NCBI RefSeq assembly: GCF_001044235.1
Contig: NZ_JYNL01000020.1
Location: 570,569-634,568 of the forward strand
Length of the DNA stretch: 64,000 nt
Direction of reading: 5' to 3'
Source of the DNA: Mycolicibacterium chlorophenolicum
GTDB lineage: Bacteria > Actinomycetota > Actinomycetes > Mycobacteriales > Mycobacteriaceae
The notes under the pieces were generated by a model that did no database searches, was not told the DNA's origin, and worked only from the letters and a program-made list of their open reading frames with translations. Both the position numbers and the translations under genes were made by a program. Shown here piece after piece: positions 1 through 8,472 of the stretch. Position 1 is the stretch's first letter, and each line of letters starts with the position of its first letter.

Positions 1-555
1 CGTCTCCCCCGTGCGGTGATCCAGATTGGCCGTCGGTTCGTCGGCCAGTACCAGCGTCGGGTTGCTGATCAGCGACCGCGCGATCGCGGTGCGCTGCTGC
101 TCGCCGCCCGACATCTTGGTGGGTTGGTGATCGATGCGGTGGCCGAGGCCGACCAGTTCGAGGAGCTCGATGGCCCGCCGGCGCAGCGCGGCACGGTCGT
201 AGGGCTCGAACATCAGTGGGAGCTCGACGTTCTCGACGGCCGACAGGAACGGGATCAGGTTGTAGCTCTGGAAGATGAAGCCCACGGTGTCGTGCCGCAG
301 CGCCGCGAACTGGCTCTCGGTCAGCGCGGCGGTGTCCTTGCCGGCGACCCGGACGGTGCCCTTGGTCGGCCGGTCCAGCCCACCGATGATGTTGAGCAGG
401 GTGGACTTGCCGCTGCCGCTGGGCCCCATCAGGCACACGAATTCGCCGGGCATCACCGTCAATTCGGCGGCCATCAACGCCTTGACCACCTCGTCGCCGA
501 GCTTGTGCAGCTTCCACACGTCCGAGATCTCGATCACGGGGGCGGGTGCGGTCAT
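1..555 (-). CDS. ABC transporter ATP-binding protein (LolD/MacB type), 3' end outside window
   Basis: ATP-hydrolysing subunit of an MacB/LolD-like ABC system. Reading the minus strand from the ATG at 555, the protein shows a Walker A loop GPSGSGKS (about residue 44), a Q-loop FQSYN, the ABC signature SGGEQQR and a Walker B LVLADEPT. The last codons run off base 1, so the C-terminus is missing. The stop of the downstream-strand neighbour (permease, 557) lies just before this start, so the three genes 2316 to 1 read as one operon: two FtsX-like permeases then the ATPase. The family usually exports lipoproteins, peptides or drugs or moves envelope material; the substrate here is unknown. Confidence 0.9.
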   Translation of the reverse strand, partial: MTAPAPVIEISDVWKLHKLGDEVVKALMAAELTVMPGEFVCLMGPSGSGKSTLLNIIGGLDRPTKGTVRVAGKDTAALTESQFAALRHDTVGFIFQSYNLIPFLSAVENVELPLMFEPYDRAALRRRAIELLELVGLGHRIDHQPTKMSGGEQQRTAIARSLISNPTLVLADEPTANLDHRTGET

Positions 556-556
556 G

Positions 557-1123
557 TCAGCTTCCTTCGGTCAGCGATCGGATGGGCGGACGGGAGGCGG
601 CCTTCCAGGTGGGCACGACGCTGGTGGCCAGCGCGGCCACGATGCTGACCGCGACGGCCACCCCGGCCCCGACCGCCAGCCCCACCGTCGACACCCCGGT
701 GCCGACGACTCCGGCCGCGGCGAGCACGACACCGGTCAGCACGGCGAGCAGGGCCCCGATCAGAGCTCCTGCCAGTGCGGCGATCACGGGTTCGACGAGC
801 AGCGCGGCGACGACGGGCGCGCGAGGGATGCCGTTGGCGCCCAGCACCCCCAACTCGCGGGTGCGGTGCGCCACGGTCCGGGTGGTCGCCACCGCCACCT
901 CGGCGACGCCGACCAGGAGCACGGTCACCGCGATCAACACCACCGCGCGACTGATCTCGTCGGCGTGGCCCAATGCGGCCGACTGGGTGCGGATTCCGTC
1001 GGACATGCCGAACACCAGCACGACGAGATACGCACCCGTGGCGGTGGTGACGGCCGGCAGCACCATCTCGCTGATCCGCCGCCGCGCCGCCAGCCAGCCG
1101 TAGGACAGGCCGTTGCCGATCAT
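557..1123 (-). CDS. FtsX-like ABC permease, short second subunit
   Basis: Membrane protein of 188 residues starting at the ATG at 1123, which overlaps the stop of the upstream permease (ATGA). It has about four hydrophobic segments (near residues 20-40, 58-78, 105-145, 150-170) and the sequence RTRELGVLGANG typical of the cytoplasmic loop of FtsX/MacB permeases (RxREIGxLRAxG). It lacks the large extracytoplasmic domain seen in its partner. A longer in-frame extension upstream to 1702 exists but lies wholly inside the partner gene and reads as Arg-rich shadow, so the coupled start is preferred. It probably pairs with the 1120-2316 product to form the transmembrane channel. Confidence 0.8.
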   Translation of the reverse strand: MIGNGLSYGWLAARRRISEMVLPAVTTATGAYLVVLVFGMSDGIRTQSAALGHADEISRAVVLIAVTVLLVGVAEVAVATTRTVAHRTRELGVLGANGIPRAPVVAALLVEPVIAALAGALIGALLAVLTGVVLAAAGVVGTGVSTVGLAVGAGVAVAVSIVAALATSVVPTWKAASRPPIRSLTEGS

Positions 1124-2316
1124 CGCGCACCCAGCAGAGCGACGGGCCGCTGCTGCAGCAACCGGTGCACCGGCACCAGAGCGCCGACGATCGCCATCGC
1201 GGGCAGGAACATCGCGGTCATCGCGACACCCTGCAGCCACGCCGTCGGGGTCGCGATCCCCGGAATCACCAGGGCCACAGCGATTCCGGCGGCAGCGATG
1301 CCGACGACGTAGGCGGCCAGGAACACGATCGCCGATTCGACCAGGAAGAAGTACAGGACCTCGTCGGCCAGTCCGATGCTCGACATGATGCCGAATTCGC
1401 GCCGCCGCTCGGTGACCGCCGCGAGGAAGGACGACACCGCGATCACGAAGCCGAGGGCGAGTCCGATGGTGGAGATCAGACCGAGTGTCGATCCCGTCAC
1501 CTTGCCCGAGAAGAGCGCCGAGAACTTCTGCTCGAAGGTCAGCGGGCCGGATCCTCCGACGGTGTCGTAGATGAGCCCGGCGCCGGCAGGGTCGGGTCGT
1601 TGAGCCGGATCCGGGGTGGACGGCAGGCTGACCGCGGCTGAGAAGATCTGCGCGAGATCGCGGCGCTGCGCCGACCCGGCGGGCGCCGATACGATCCACC
1701 AACCATTCTGCCCCACAACGCTTTCGGCCACTCCCGTCGGTACGGTCAGGGATTCGCCGGTGCCGTCGATCGTGACCTGCAGGCTCTGTCCGCCGACGGT
1801 GACGCGGTCACCGGCACCGAGACCGAGCCGCTCGCCCAGTCCCGAGCCCACCGACGCCTCGCCCGCGGCGACAGCGTCGCTGCCGCGCAGCGACACCGAC
1901 TGGCCGTTCACCTGCGTCACCCCGGACAGGACGCGGCTGGCCCCCCAGCCCGGCGGGGCGGAGATGTCGGGTGCGGGGCCGTCGGCGACCAGCGCCTCGA
2001 CGTCCGGGTCGTAGTGCACCCCGGCGGCGGGCACCACCCACAGCGCCCCGCCTGCGAGCACGTCGGTGACCGAATTCTCGCCGGTGATCGCGAAACTCGC
2101 CGATACGGTGCGCACCACGGTGACGCAGGCGATCGCCAGCGCGATGCCCAGCACCGACAGCACGAACCGTTCGGGCCGCCGCCTGATGTTGGCCAGGGCG
2201 AACCGGACGAGGCACAGAACCGTGTTCTGCGACCCGACGGGGATCTGCGGTGATCGGACCACCGTGGGCGCGTCGCCGACCTGACTGGTCTCCACGAGAA
2301 GCGATGCTGCGAGCAC
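1120..2316 (-). CDS. FtsX-like ABC permease with extracytoplasmic domain
   Basis: 398-residue permease. The sequence RFALANIRRRPERFVLSVLGIALAI (split here: RFALANIRRR then a TM) at about 38-65 is the classic first segment of MacB/FtsX permeases. A large polar extracytoplasmic region (about 70-270) follows, then three hydrophobic segments with the conserved loop TERRREFGIMSSIGL near residue 305. The true start may lie later than 2316, because the first 35 residues look non-conserved; no better start codon with a clear ribosome site was seen. First gene of the operon with 557-1123 and the ATPase at 1-555. Substrate unknown. Confidence 0.85.
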   Translation of the reverse strand: MLAASLLVETSQVGDAPTVVRSPQIPVGSQNTVLCLVRFALANIRRRPERFVLSVLGIALAIACVTVVRTVSASFAITGENSVTDVLAGGALWVVPAAGVHYDPDVEALVADGPAPDISAPPGWGASRVLSGVTQVNGQSVSLRGSDAVAAGEASVGSGLGERLGLGAGDRVTVGGQSLQVTIDGTGESLTVPTGVAESVVGQNGWWIVSAPAGSAQRRDLAQIFSAAVSLPSTPDPAQRPDPAGAGLIYDTVGGSGPLTFEQKFSALFSGKVTGSTLGLISTIGLALGFVIAVSSFLAAVTERRREFGIMSSIGLADEVLYFFLVESAIVFLAAYVVGIAAAGIAVALVIPGIATPTAWLQGVAMTAMFLPAMAIVGALVPVHRLLQQRPVALLGAR

Positions 2317-2414
2317 AACGTAACGGCCGCAGCCACCGGCAATGTCGGCGGTGTTAACTCACCGCGGGTCCCGTTACGTCACGGTGTCGGGCGCACAACG
2401 GATTTCGTCGGCGG

Positions 2415-3821
2415 TCAGTCCGAGATCGTGCGCCAGGGTCGCGCCTGCTCGAGCTCGTAGGCCAGCGCGAGGAGCCGGGCGTCGTGGCCGAGCGGCGCCG
2501 AGAACATCATGCCGACCGGCAGCCCCGACGCAGAATGGGCCAGCGGCAACGAGATCGCCGGTTCTCCCGTCACGTTCTGCAGCGGCGTGAACGCCACCCA
2601 TTCGATGAGCCGGTCGATCACCTGCTGGTAGTCGGCCGTCGGATCGAGGTGCCCGATGCGCGGTGTGACGTCGGCGAGCGTCGGAGTGAGCAGGACGTCG
2701 TAGGTCCCGTGCAGCCGGGAGGTGATCCGGCGGGTGCGCGCCAACCGGGCGAGCGCTGTCGGCAGGCGGACCAGGTTGCGGGCGGCGTGCCGCTCGAGGC
2801 CAAGCGTGAGGTTGTCCAGCCTGCTGCGGTCGAACGTCTCCCCGAACATGCGCTGCCCGCCGCGGACCAACGCAAAGGCCAGAAACGACCAGTAGAGCAG
2901 GAAGTCGTCGATGAATCGCGCAGGGATCGGGTTGTCGATCACGCTCACCCGGTGCCCGAGTTCCTCGAGCAGCGTGGCGGTCTTGAGGGTCAGTTCGACG
3001 ATCTCCGGCGCCGAGTCCCGCGCGATCGACCGGGTGCACACCGCGACGTGCAGGCGTTCGGCGCCAGGACCGGTGACGTCGCCCACCGGCGGCAGCTTCG
3101 GGCCCGCGACGATGCGTTCCATCTCCCGGTAGAACGCCGCGGTGTCGCGGACCGAGCGCGTGAGGACGCCGTTGTGCACGATGCGCAGCGGCATCTGGCG
3201 CACGTTCTTGTCCAGGGGCAGGCGTCCGCGCGAGGGTTTGAGGCCGACCAGGCCGTTGCACGCCGCGGGGATCCGGATCGAGCCACCGCCGTCGTTGGCG
3301 TGGGCGATCGGCACGACGCCGGCGGCGACGAACGCGCCCGAACCGGAAGACGACGCACCGGCCGTGTGCTCGACGTTCCACGGGTTGCGCACCGGGCCCA
3401 GCCGGGGATGTTCGGCCGAGGCGCTGAAGCCGAACTCGGAGAGTTGCGTCTTGCCCAACGGCACCAGTCCGGTGGCCAGGTAGGCGCGGGCGAAGTCGCC
3501 GTCAGCGGGGGCGGGTCGCGCCTCCCAGGCGTCGGCGCCCTCCCGGGTCGGCATCCCGGCCACCGCGACGTTGTCTTTGATGAACGACGGCACCCCGTCG
3601 AAGTAGCCGCCGTAGGGCGTTGCCTGCCGGGCCCGGGCCCGCGCGCGCTCGAACGCCTCGTAGGCCAGGCCGTTCAGTGCCGGGTTCACCGCCTCGGCGC
3701 GGGCGATGGCGGCGTCGACGAGTTCGGTGGCCGACACCGACCCGCCCCGCAGCGCCTCCACGGCACCCACCGCGTCCAGGTCGCCGAGGGCGTCGTCGCC
3801 GAAAGCATCAACACGGTCCAT
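2415..3821 (-). CDS. Amidase signature family hydrolase (AmiC-like)
   Basis: 468-residue amidase of the Ser-cisSer-Lys family, which hydrolyses carbon-nitrogen amide bonds. The catalytic Lys is K82 in FIKDNV, the Gly/Ser-rich loop GASSSGSG is at 155-162 and the nucleophile serine S181 is in GGGSIRIPA. The length is normal for the family and no signal peptide is visible, so it should act in the cytoplasm. In M. tuberculosis the gene next to tsf-rpsB is amiC (Rv2888c), which fits this position, although here a sugar transferase gene lies between. The physiological substrate is not known. The stop at 2415 is followed by a short gap before the permease operon. Confidence 0.88.
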   Translation of the reverse strand: MDRVDAFGDDALGDLDAVGAVEALRGGSVSATELVDAAIARAEAVNPALNGLAYEAFERARARARQATPYGGYFDGVPSFIKDNVAVAGMPTREGADAWEARPAPADGDFARAYLATGLVPLGKTQLSEFGFSASAEHPRLGPVRNPWNVEHTAGASSSGSGAFVAAGVVPIAHANDGGGSIRIPAACNGLVGLKPSRGRLPLDKNVRQMPLRIVHNGVLTRSVRDTAAFYREMERIVAGPKLPPVGDVTGPGAERLHVAVCTRSIARDSAPEIVELTLKTATLLEELGHRVSVIDNPIPARFIDDFLLYWSFLAFALVRGGQRMFGETFDRSRLDNLTLGLERHAARNLVRLPTALARLARTRRITSRLHGTYDVLLTPTLADVTPRIGHLDPTADYQQVIDRLIEWVAFTPLQNVTGEPAISLPLAHSASGLPVGMMFSAPLGHDARLLALAYELEQARPWRTISD

Positions 3822-3872
3822 GGCCGCGACGGTACCAAAGCGTACCGGGGTGGAGGCGCGGGCCGGGGCTCC

Positions 3873-5366
3873 TCACTCAGCGCGGCGCAGCACCGCACCC
3901 ACGGTCATGGCCAGGATCTTCCAGTCGAGCCACAGCGACCAGTTCTCGATGTAGAAGTTGTCCCATTCCGCGCGGTCGGCGATCGACGTCTGGCCACGCA
4001 GGCCGTGCACCTGGGCCCAGCCCGTGATCCCCGCTTTCACGCGGTGCCGGTCGCCGTAGCGGGCGATCTGGACGTTGAACAGGTCGACGTACTCCGGGCG
4101 CTCCGGCCGCGGACCCACCAGGCTCATCTCACCGCGGATCACGTTGATCAGCTGGGGCAGTTCATCCAGAGACGTGGCCCGCAGGATCTTGCCGATCCGG
4201 GTCCGGCGGTCCTCCCCCTCGACGCCGCCGGGCGCGCGGTCGGCACTGCGCTGGAACGCGGCGTCAGCCTCGCTCGGCGGGCGCATCGAGCGGAACTTCA
4301 GGCACTGGAAGACGCGGCCGTCGCGGCCGATCCGCGGTTGACCGAAGAAGATCGGCCCCGGAGAGCTCAGCCGGACCAGCAGCATCAGCGTGAGGAACAG
4401 CGGCGAGATCAGCAGCAGGCCCAGCGCCGCGAACATCCGGTCGGAGACGTGCTTGACCGCGAACTGCCAGCCGCGCGGATCGGTGCTCGGGACCGCGATC
4501 AGCGGCAGGCCGCCGATGTGGTCGATGTGGGCGTGCACGCCGATCGTGTCGAAGATCCGCGGCACGATCCACACCGCCATCCCGCGCTTGTGCGCGACCT
4601 TCACCGCGGCGGTCATGGCGTCGTCGCGGGTCCGGGAGAACGCGACGATGAGACACTGCGCGCCGGTCTGGGTGATGACGTCCTCGAGGCCGTCGAGCTT
4701 GCCCAGATACGGGATGCTCGACGGCTTGTCGCGGTCCAGGCCCATCGAGGGCACGTCGTCGTCGATCAGCCCGACCGGCCGCAACCCGTACTGCGGGGTG
4801 ACCTCGAGCCGCTCCACGACCTGCGCCGCGATCCTACCGTTGCCGACGATGAGGGTCGGCGAGATCAGCCGGTCGCGGCGGAACTGGTGGTTGCGGATCA
4901 GGAACCACACCAGGCGGCCGAGCGGGATCAGAACCGCCGCAACCATCCATACCTTGGCGACGGCCGGGCCCCGGTTTGAGCCGTCCACGTCAGGGTTCAG
5001 CACCAGGCCGCTGAGCAGCAGCATGGCCGCGACCGAGGTCAGGGCCTCGATCTTGGGCAGCTCGTCGAGGAAAGACCGGTTCAGCGAGCGCTTGTAGAGA
5101 CCACGGATCGCGAACAACGCGACCACCGTCGGCGCGAAGAAGCACATCATCCAGCTCGGCGGGAGACGGTCGGCGCTGTGGTTGGCCCACGTCATGCCGA
5201 TCGCGACCGCCAGCGACGCCGTCGACAGGTCGATCGCTGCGAGGACAAGCGATCCGCGACCTTTGCGGCGCGACGGGTGCACCAGCTCGAGAGGCGGCAT
5301 CGGATCGCGTCCGACCGGACGCAGAGGTGCCTTTGCCGGACGCGGAGAGTCGACGATGCCGGTCAT
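3873..5366 (-). CDS. Exopolysaccharide-type polyprenyl-phosphate sugar-1-phosphate transferase
   Basis: 497-residue membrane enzyme of the WbaP/WcaJ type that transfers a sugar-1-phosphate from a nucleotide sugar to polyprenyl phosphate, the first step in building a lipid-linked glycan. It has four to five hydrophobic segments in the N-terminal third, a Rossmann-like CoA-binding-type middle region (LIVGNGRIAAQVVE) and the C-terminal bacterial sugar transferase domain beginning about residue 305 with KHVSDRMFAALGLLL, followed by PIFFGQPRIGRDGR and KFRSM. The last part shows GITGWAQVHG and the usual D/E residues. There are no glycosyltransferases, flippase or polymerase beside it, so it is an orphan at this locus. 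Confidence 0.88.
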   Translation of the reverse strand: MTGIVDSPRPAKAPLRPVGRDPMPPLELVHPSRRKGRGSLVLAAIDLSTASLAVAIGMTWANHSADRLPPSWMMCFFAPTVVALFAIRGLYKRSLNRSFLDELPKIEALTSVAAMLLLSGLVLNPDVDGSNRGPAVAKVWMVAAVLIPLGRLVWFLIRNHQFRRDRLISPTLIVGNGRIAAQVVERLEVTPQYGLRPVGLIDDDVPSMGLDRDKPSSIPYLGKLDGLEDVITQTGAQCLIVAFSRTRDDAMTAAVKVAHKRGMAVWIVPRIFDTIGVHAHIDHIGGLPLIAVPSTDPRGWQFAVKHVSDRMFAALGLLLISPLFLTLMLLVRLSSPGPIFFGQPRIGRDGRVFQCLKFRSMRPPSEADAAFQRSADRAPGGVEGEDRRTRIGKILRATSLDELPQLINVIRGEMSLVGPRPERPEYVDLFNVQIARYGDRHRVKAGITGWAQVHGLRGQTSIADRAEWDNFYIENWSLWLDWKILAMTVGAVLRRAE

Positions 5367-5659
5367 TGTTGACCAGTCGCTATCTCGGCTGCCTCCACGA
5401 CAGAAGGTTAACTCCGCGCCGCGGCATCTGTCGGCATTTGACGCTGTGACGTCGTAACGGAACGATGTGGGCGACCGGTCAAGAGTTTGCTAGTCGCACC
5501 CGGTCGGAGATCCGGCAAAAGCGTCGGTCCGTTGTAGCGCCCTGTCGCGCAAACCTCGGAACACGGAATTATTGTCGCGATCGACGATTGTCGATCCCGG
5601 GCGCGCGGATCTGGCAAAAACATCCGACGCGCCCCGCGATTGTCCATCTGCTACGCAGA
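5367..5659. other. Intergenic region, no gene seen
   Basis: About 290 bases between the sugar transferase start and the tsf terminator. It is visibly richer in A/T than its surroundings and must hold the sugar transferase promoter (minus strand). Short open frames on both strands here are Arg/Pro-rich and lack ribosome sites, and no RNA gene was recognised. Confidence 0.5.
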
Positions 5660-5689
5660 CGGCCCCCGGAACCGAGGTTCCGGGGGCCG
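5660..5689 (-). terminator. Intrinsic-type terminator of rpsB-tsf
   Basis: A perfect 13-bp inverted repeat (5660-5672 with 5677-5689) closes on a 4-base loop, 16 bases beyond the tsf stop codon. No long T-tract follows, which is common for mycobacterial terminators. It may also block readthrough into the sugar transferase region. Confidence 0.8.
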
Positions 5690-5705
5690 CGTTGCGGAGC
5701 TGGGG

Positions 5706-6521
5706 TCAGGCCTGACCGACCTCGAACCGGACGAACCGGGTCACGGTCACGCCGGCCTCGTCGAGCAGCGCCTTGACGGTCTTCTTGTTGTCGGACACCG
5801 ACGGCTGGTCGAGCAGCACGACGTCCTTGTAGAAACCGGTGACGCGACCCTCGACGATCTTGGGCAGCGCCTGCTCGGGCTTGTTCTCGTTGCGGGCCGT
5901 CTCCTCGGCGATGCGACGCTCGTTGGCGACGATGTCCTCGGGCACGTCCTCACGGGTGAGGTACTTGGCCTTCAGCGCGGCGATCTGCAGCGCGACCGCG
6001 TGCGCGGCCGACTTGTCGTCACCGGTGTACTCGACCAGCACACCGACGGCCGGCGGGAGGTCCGCGGCACGCTTGTGCAGGTAGGTCTCGACCGTGCCGT
6101 CGAAGTAGGCGACGCGGCGCAGCTCGAGCTTCTCGCCGATCTTGGCCGACAGGTCGGCGATGACCTGCTCGACCGTGGTGTCACCGGCCTTGGCGGCCTT
6201 GAGGGCGTCGACGTCGGTCGCCTTGGCCGCGGCCGCGGCGGCCACGATCTGGTCGGCGGCGGCCTGGAACTCGGCGTTCTTGGCGACGAAGTCGGTCTCG
6301 GAGTTGAGCTCGATCAGCGCGCCGTCCTTGGCGGCCACCAGGCCCTCGGCGGTGGCGCGCTCGGCGCGCTTGCCGACGTCCTTGGCACCCTTGATGCGCA
6401 GGAGTTCGACGGCCTTGTCGAAGTCGCCGTCGGCGTCGACGAGCGCGTTCTTGCTGTCCATCATTCCGGCGCCGGTCAGCTCCCGCAGGCGCTTGACGTC
6501 GGCAGCGGTGTAGTTAGCCAT
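5706..6521 (-). CDS. tsf: Translation elongation factor Ts
   Basis: EF-Ts, the nucleotide exchange factor that reloads EF-Tu with GTP. The 271-residue length is normal. The N-terminal UBA-like module carries [15 protein letters not shown] (13-27), and the EF-Tu-contacting motif TDFVAKN is at 76-82. It follows rpsB by nine bases, the universal rpsB-tsf operon, and ends just before a strong hairpin. Start ATG at 6521. Confidence 0.97.
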   Translation of the reverse strand: MANYTAADVKRLRELTGAGMMDSKNALVDADGDFDKAVELLRIKGAKDVGKRAERATAEGLVAAKDGALIELNSETDFVAKNAEFQAAADQIVAAAAAAKATDVDALKAAKAGDTTVEQVIADLSAKIGEKLELRRVAYFDGTVETYLHKRAADLPPAVGVLVEYTGDDKSAAHAVALQIAALKAKYLTREDVPEDIVANERRIAEETARNENKPEQALPKIVEGRVTGFYKDVVLLDQPSVSDNKKTVKALLDEAGVTVTRFVRFEVGQA

Positions 6522-6530
6522 TGATGTGTC

Positions 6531-7388
6531 CTAGGGATTCGGGGCGGGGGTGGGTTCGGTCTGGATGTCGGCCTCGGGCGTTCCCGGCGCGGCACCTGCC
6601 GCGGTCGGCGACGCCGTGGCACCGGCCAGCAGCTCCTGCTCCCACTCGGCCAGCGGCTCCGCGGCCTCGGCATCGGACTTGTCGCCACCGGAACCGGCGC
6701 CGGCGCGGGCCTGCAGGCCCTCGGCGACCGCGGAGGCCACCACCTTGGTCAGCAGGGCGGCCGAGCGGATCGCGTCGTCGTTGCCCGGGATCGGGTAGTC
6801 GACGAGGTCCGGGTCGCAGTTGGTGTCGAGGATCGCGATGATCGGGATGTTCAGCTTGCGGGCCTCGGCGACCGCGAGGTGCTCTTTGTTGGTGTCGACC
6901 ACCCAGATCGCCGACGGGATCTTCTGCATGTCGCGGATACCGCCGAGCGATCGCTCGAGCTTGTTCTTCTCGCGGGTCAGCATCAGGATTTCCTTCTTGG
7001 TGCGACCCTCGAACCCGCCGGTCTGCTCCATCGCCTCGAGCTCCTTGAGGCGCTGCAGCCGCTTGTGCACGGTGGAGAAGTTGGTGAGCATGCCGCCGAG
7101 CCAGCGCTGGTTCACGTACGGCATGCCGACGCGGGTCGCCTCCTCGGCGATGGATTCCTGCGCCTGCTTCTTGGTGCCGACGAACATGATGGAGCCGCCG
7201 TGCGCGACGGTCTCCTTGACGAACTCGTACGCCTTGTCGATGTAGGTCAGCGTCTGCTGCAGATCGATGATGTAGATGCCATTGCGGTCGGTGAAGATGA
7301 ACCGCTTCATCTTGGGATTCCAGCGCCGGGTCTGATGCCCGAAGTGGGTGCCGCTGTCGAGCAGCTGCTTCATGGTCACAACAGCCAT
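6531..7388 (-). CDS. rpsB: 30S ribosomal protein uS2
   Basis: Small-subunit protein uS2, 285 residues. The family signature regions are clear: [20 protein letters not shown] near the start, [17 protein letters not shown] and WLGGMLTNF, then [22 protein letters not shown]-terminal tail of about 45 residues rich in Ala, Gly, Glu and Pro extends beyond the folded core, as in other mycobacteria. Start ATG 7388. First gene of the rpsB-tsf operon; its upstream region contains a large inverted repeat (7420-7467). Confidence 0.97.
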   Translation of the reverse strand: MAVVTMKQLLDSGTHFGHQTRRWNPKMKRFIFTDRNGIYIIDLQQTLTYIDKAYEFVKETVAHGGSIMFVGTKKQAQESIAEEATRVGMPYVNQRWLGGMLTNFSTVHKRLQRLKELEAMEQTGGFEGRTKKEILMLTREKNKLERSLGGIRDMQKIPSAIWVVDTNKEHLAVAEARKLNIPIIAILDTNCDPDLVDYPIPGNDDAIRSAALLTKVVASAVAEGLQARAGAGSGGDKSDAEAAEPLAEWEQELLAGATASPTAAGAAPGTPEADIQTEPTPAPNP

Positions 7389-7419
7389 GGTTGTCAGATA
7401 CCTTCAGTTGTCGGTTGTC

Positions 7420-7467
7420 GTCCGGCATCGGGTGAGCCGGACCCTGGCGACTGCTTCGATGCCGGAC
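7420..7467 (-). promoter_or_regulatory. Inverted repeat in the rpsB 5' leader
   Basis: Two perfect 11-base arms (7420-7430 and 7457-7467) separated by 26 bases lie 32 bases upstream of the rpsB ATG. As RNA they would form a stable stem in the untranslated leader. A possible -10 element TAAACT (minus strand, 7565-7570) would put transcription start about 170 bases upstream of the gene. A role in uS2 autoregulation is only inferred. Confidence 0.45.
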
Positions 7468-7667
7468 CCGATCACTAGAACGGGACCGCCGGCATACAGG
7501 TGACGAACCCGGGGGGCTCGTGCAGACGCGCGAAGTCAGCCCGCGCAAGCGAGCTGCGCTAGGAAGTTTACACGCTGCCCAGGGGTGGTTTGACCACCGC
7601 GACCAGCCATCCCCAGCCGTCGGAATCGGGGCTGGCCGACGCGGCGGCCGCGCGGTGCACTGGCGGG

Positions 7668-8159
7668 ATGCGTGTGCTGGCGGTTCTCCTGGTCCTCGCG
7701 GTGACGTGGGCGGCGCCGGTGGGGGCCGACGGCGCCCGGCTGGAGTGGCCGCTGCGGCCGCGACCGGCGGTGGTGCGGGCCTTCGACGCGCCGTCGCCGA
7801 ACTGGCAGCGCGGGCATCGCGGGGTCGACCTCGCCGGTGCCGCCGGCCAGCCCGTGCTCGCCGCGGCCGCGGGCACCGTGGTCTTCGCCGGTGAGCTCGC
7901 GGGCCGGCCGCTGGTCTCGGTGGCCCATCCGGGCGGCCTGCGCACCAGCTACGAGCCGGTGCGCGCGTCGGTGCGTCCCGGCCAGCTCGTCGGCGCGGGC
8001 ACGGTGATCGGGGCGCTGCAGCCAGGGCATCCGGGCTGCACCGCGCCGGCCTGCCTGCACTGGGGTGCGATGTGGGGTGCGGCGGCCCGCGCCGATTACG
8101 TCGACCCGCTGGCTCTGGTGGTGACGACGCCGATCCGGCTCAAGCCGCTGGCGGGGTGA
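7668..8159 (+). CDS. Secreted LytM/M23-fold protein (Rv2891-like), catalytic His replaced
   Basis: 163-residue exported protein divergent from rpsB, the position of M. tuberculosis Rv2891. I chose the ATG at 7668 because it directly precedes a signal peptide (MRVLAVLLVLAV..., cleavage after about residue 20); an upstream start at 7590 would bury it. The M23 peptidase core is visible: HRGVDL gives the first zinc His and Asp, and CLHWG gives the last zinc His. In active LytM enzymes that site reads HxH, and the first His is catalytic; here it is Cys, so hydrolase activity is doubtful and a peptidoglycan-binding or regulatory role is possible. A convergent terminator follows. Confidence 0.85.
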   Translation: MRVLAVLLVLAVTWAAPVGADGARLEWPLRPRPAVVRAFDAPSPNWQRGHRGVDLAGAAGQPVLAAAAGTVVFAGELAGRPLVSVAHPGGLRTSYEPVRASVRPGQLVGAGTVIGALQPGHPGCTAPACLHWGAMWGAAARADYVDPLALVVTTPIRLKPLAG

Positions 8160-8183
8160 GGGATGCGAAATCGCCCACGGTCG

Positions 8184-8221
8184 CCTCCCGGCGAACGGTC
8201 CGATGGCCGTCCGCCGGGAGG
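8184..8221. terminator. Bidirectional terminator between convergent genes
   Basis: A perfect 10-bp inverted repeat (8184-8193 with 8212-8221), with a further 4-bp pairing inside (8195-8198 with 8207-8210), sits between the convergent M23-fold gene and the tautomerase gene. Confidence 0.8.
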
Positions 8222-8227
8222 TGATGG

Positions 8228-8458
8228 TCACGATGCGACGGGTTGAGCCGCGGCGATCGCCTTGACGTCGGCCGTGTGCAGCGGGGTGCCACCGACGCCC
8301 CAGTCGCCACTGGCGACCTCCTCCACCACGACCCAGGTAACGGGCCGCATGTTCTCGCCCTCGATCTCGACCATGGCATCGGTGACTTTCCGGACGATGT
8401 CCTGCTTCTGGGCCGCCGAGAACACTCCCTCGATGATCTTCACGTTGATGAACGGCAT
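8228..8458 (-). CDS. 4-oxalocrotonate tautomerase family protein
   Basis: Small 76-residue tautomerase. Two ATGs are adjacent; the second (8458) is preferred because it makes Pro the residue after the initiator Met, and these enzymes use an N-terminal Pro as catalytic base (PFINVKI). A strong ribosome site AGAAGGAG lies just upstream. It is 14 bases from the CMD-family gene 8473-9075, so the two are probably co-transcribed. Substrate unknown; members act on enol/keto acids in aromatic breakdown or are promiscuous. Confidence 0.85.
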   Translation of the reverse strand: MPFINVKIIEGVFSAAQKQDIVRKVTDAMVEIEGENMRPVTWVVVEEVASGDWGVGGTPLHTADVKAIAAAQPVAS

Positions 8459-8472
8459 CATTTTCTCCTTCT

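Noticed and set aside
2484..4979. 831-codon plus-strand open frame
   Set aside because: It lies opposite the amidase and sugar transferase genes, whose products have clear motifs. The frame is His/Arg/Gly-rich with no domain and is open only because of high GC in codon third positions.
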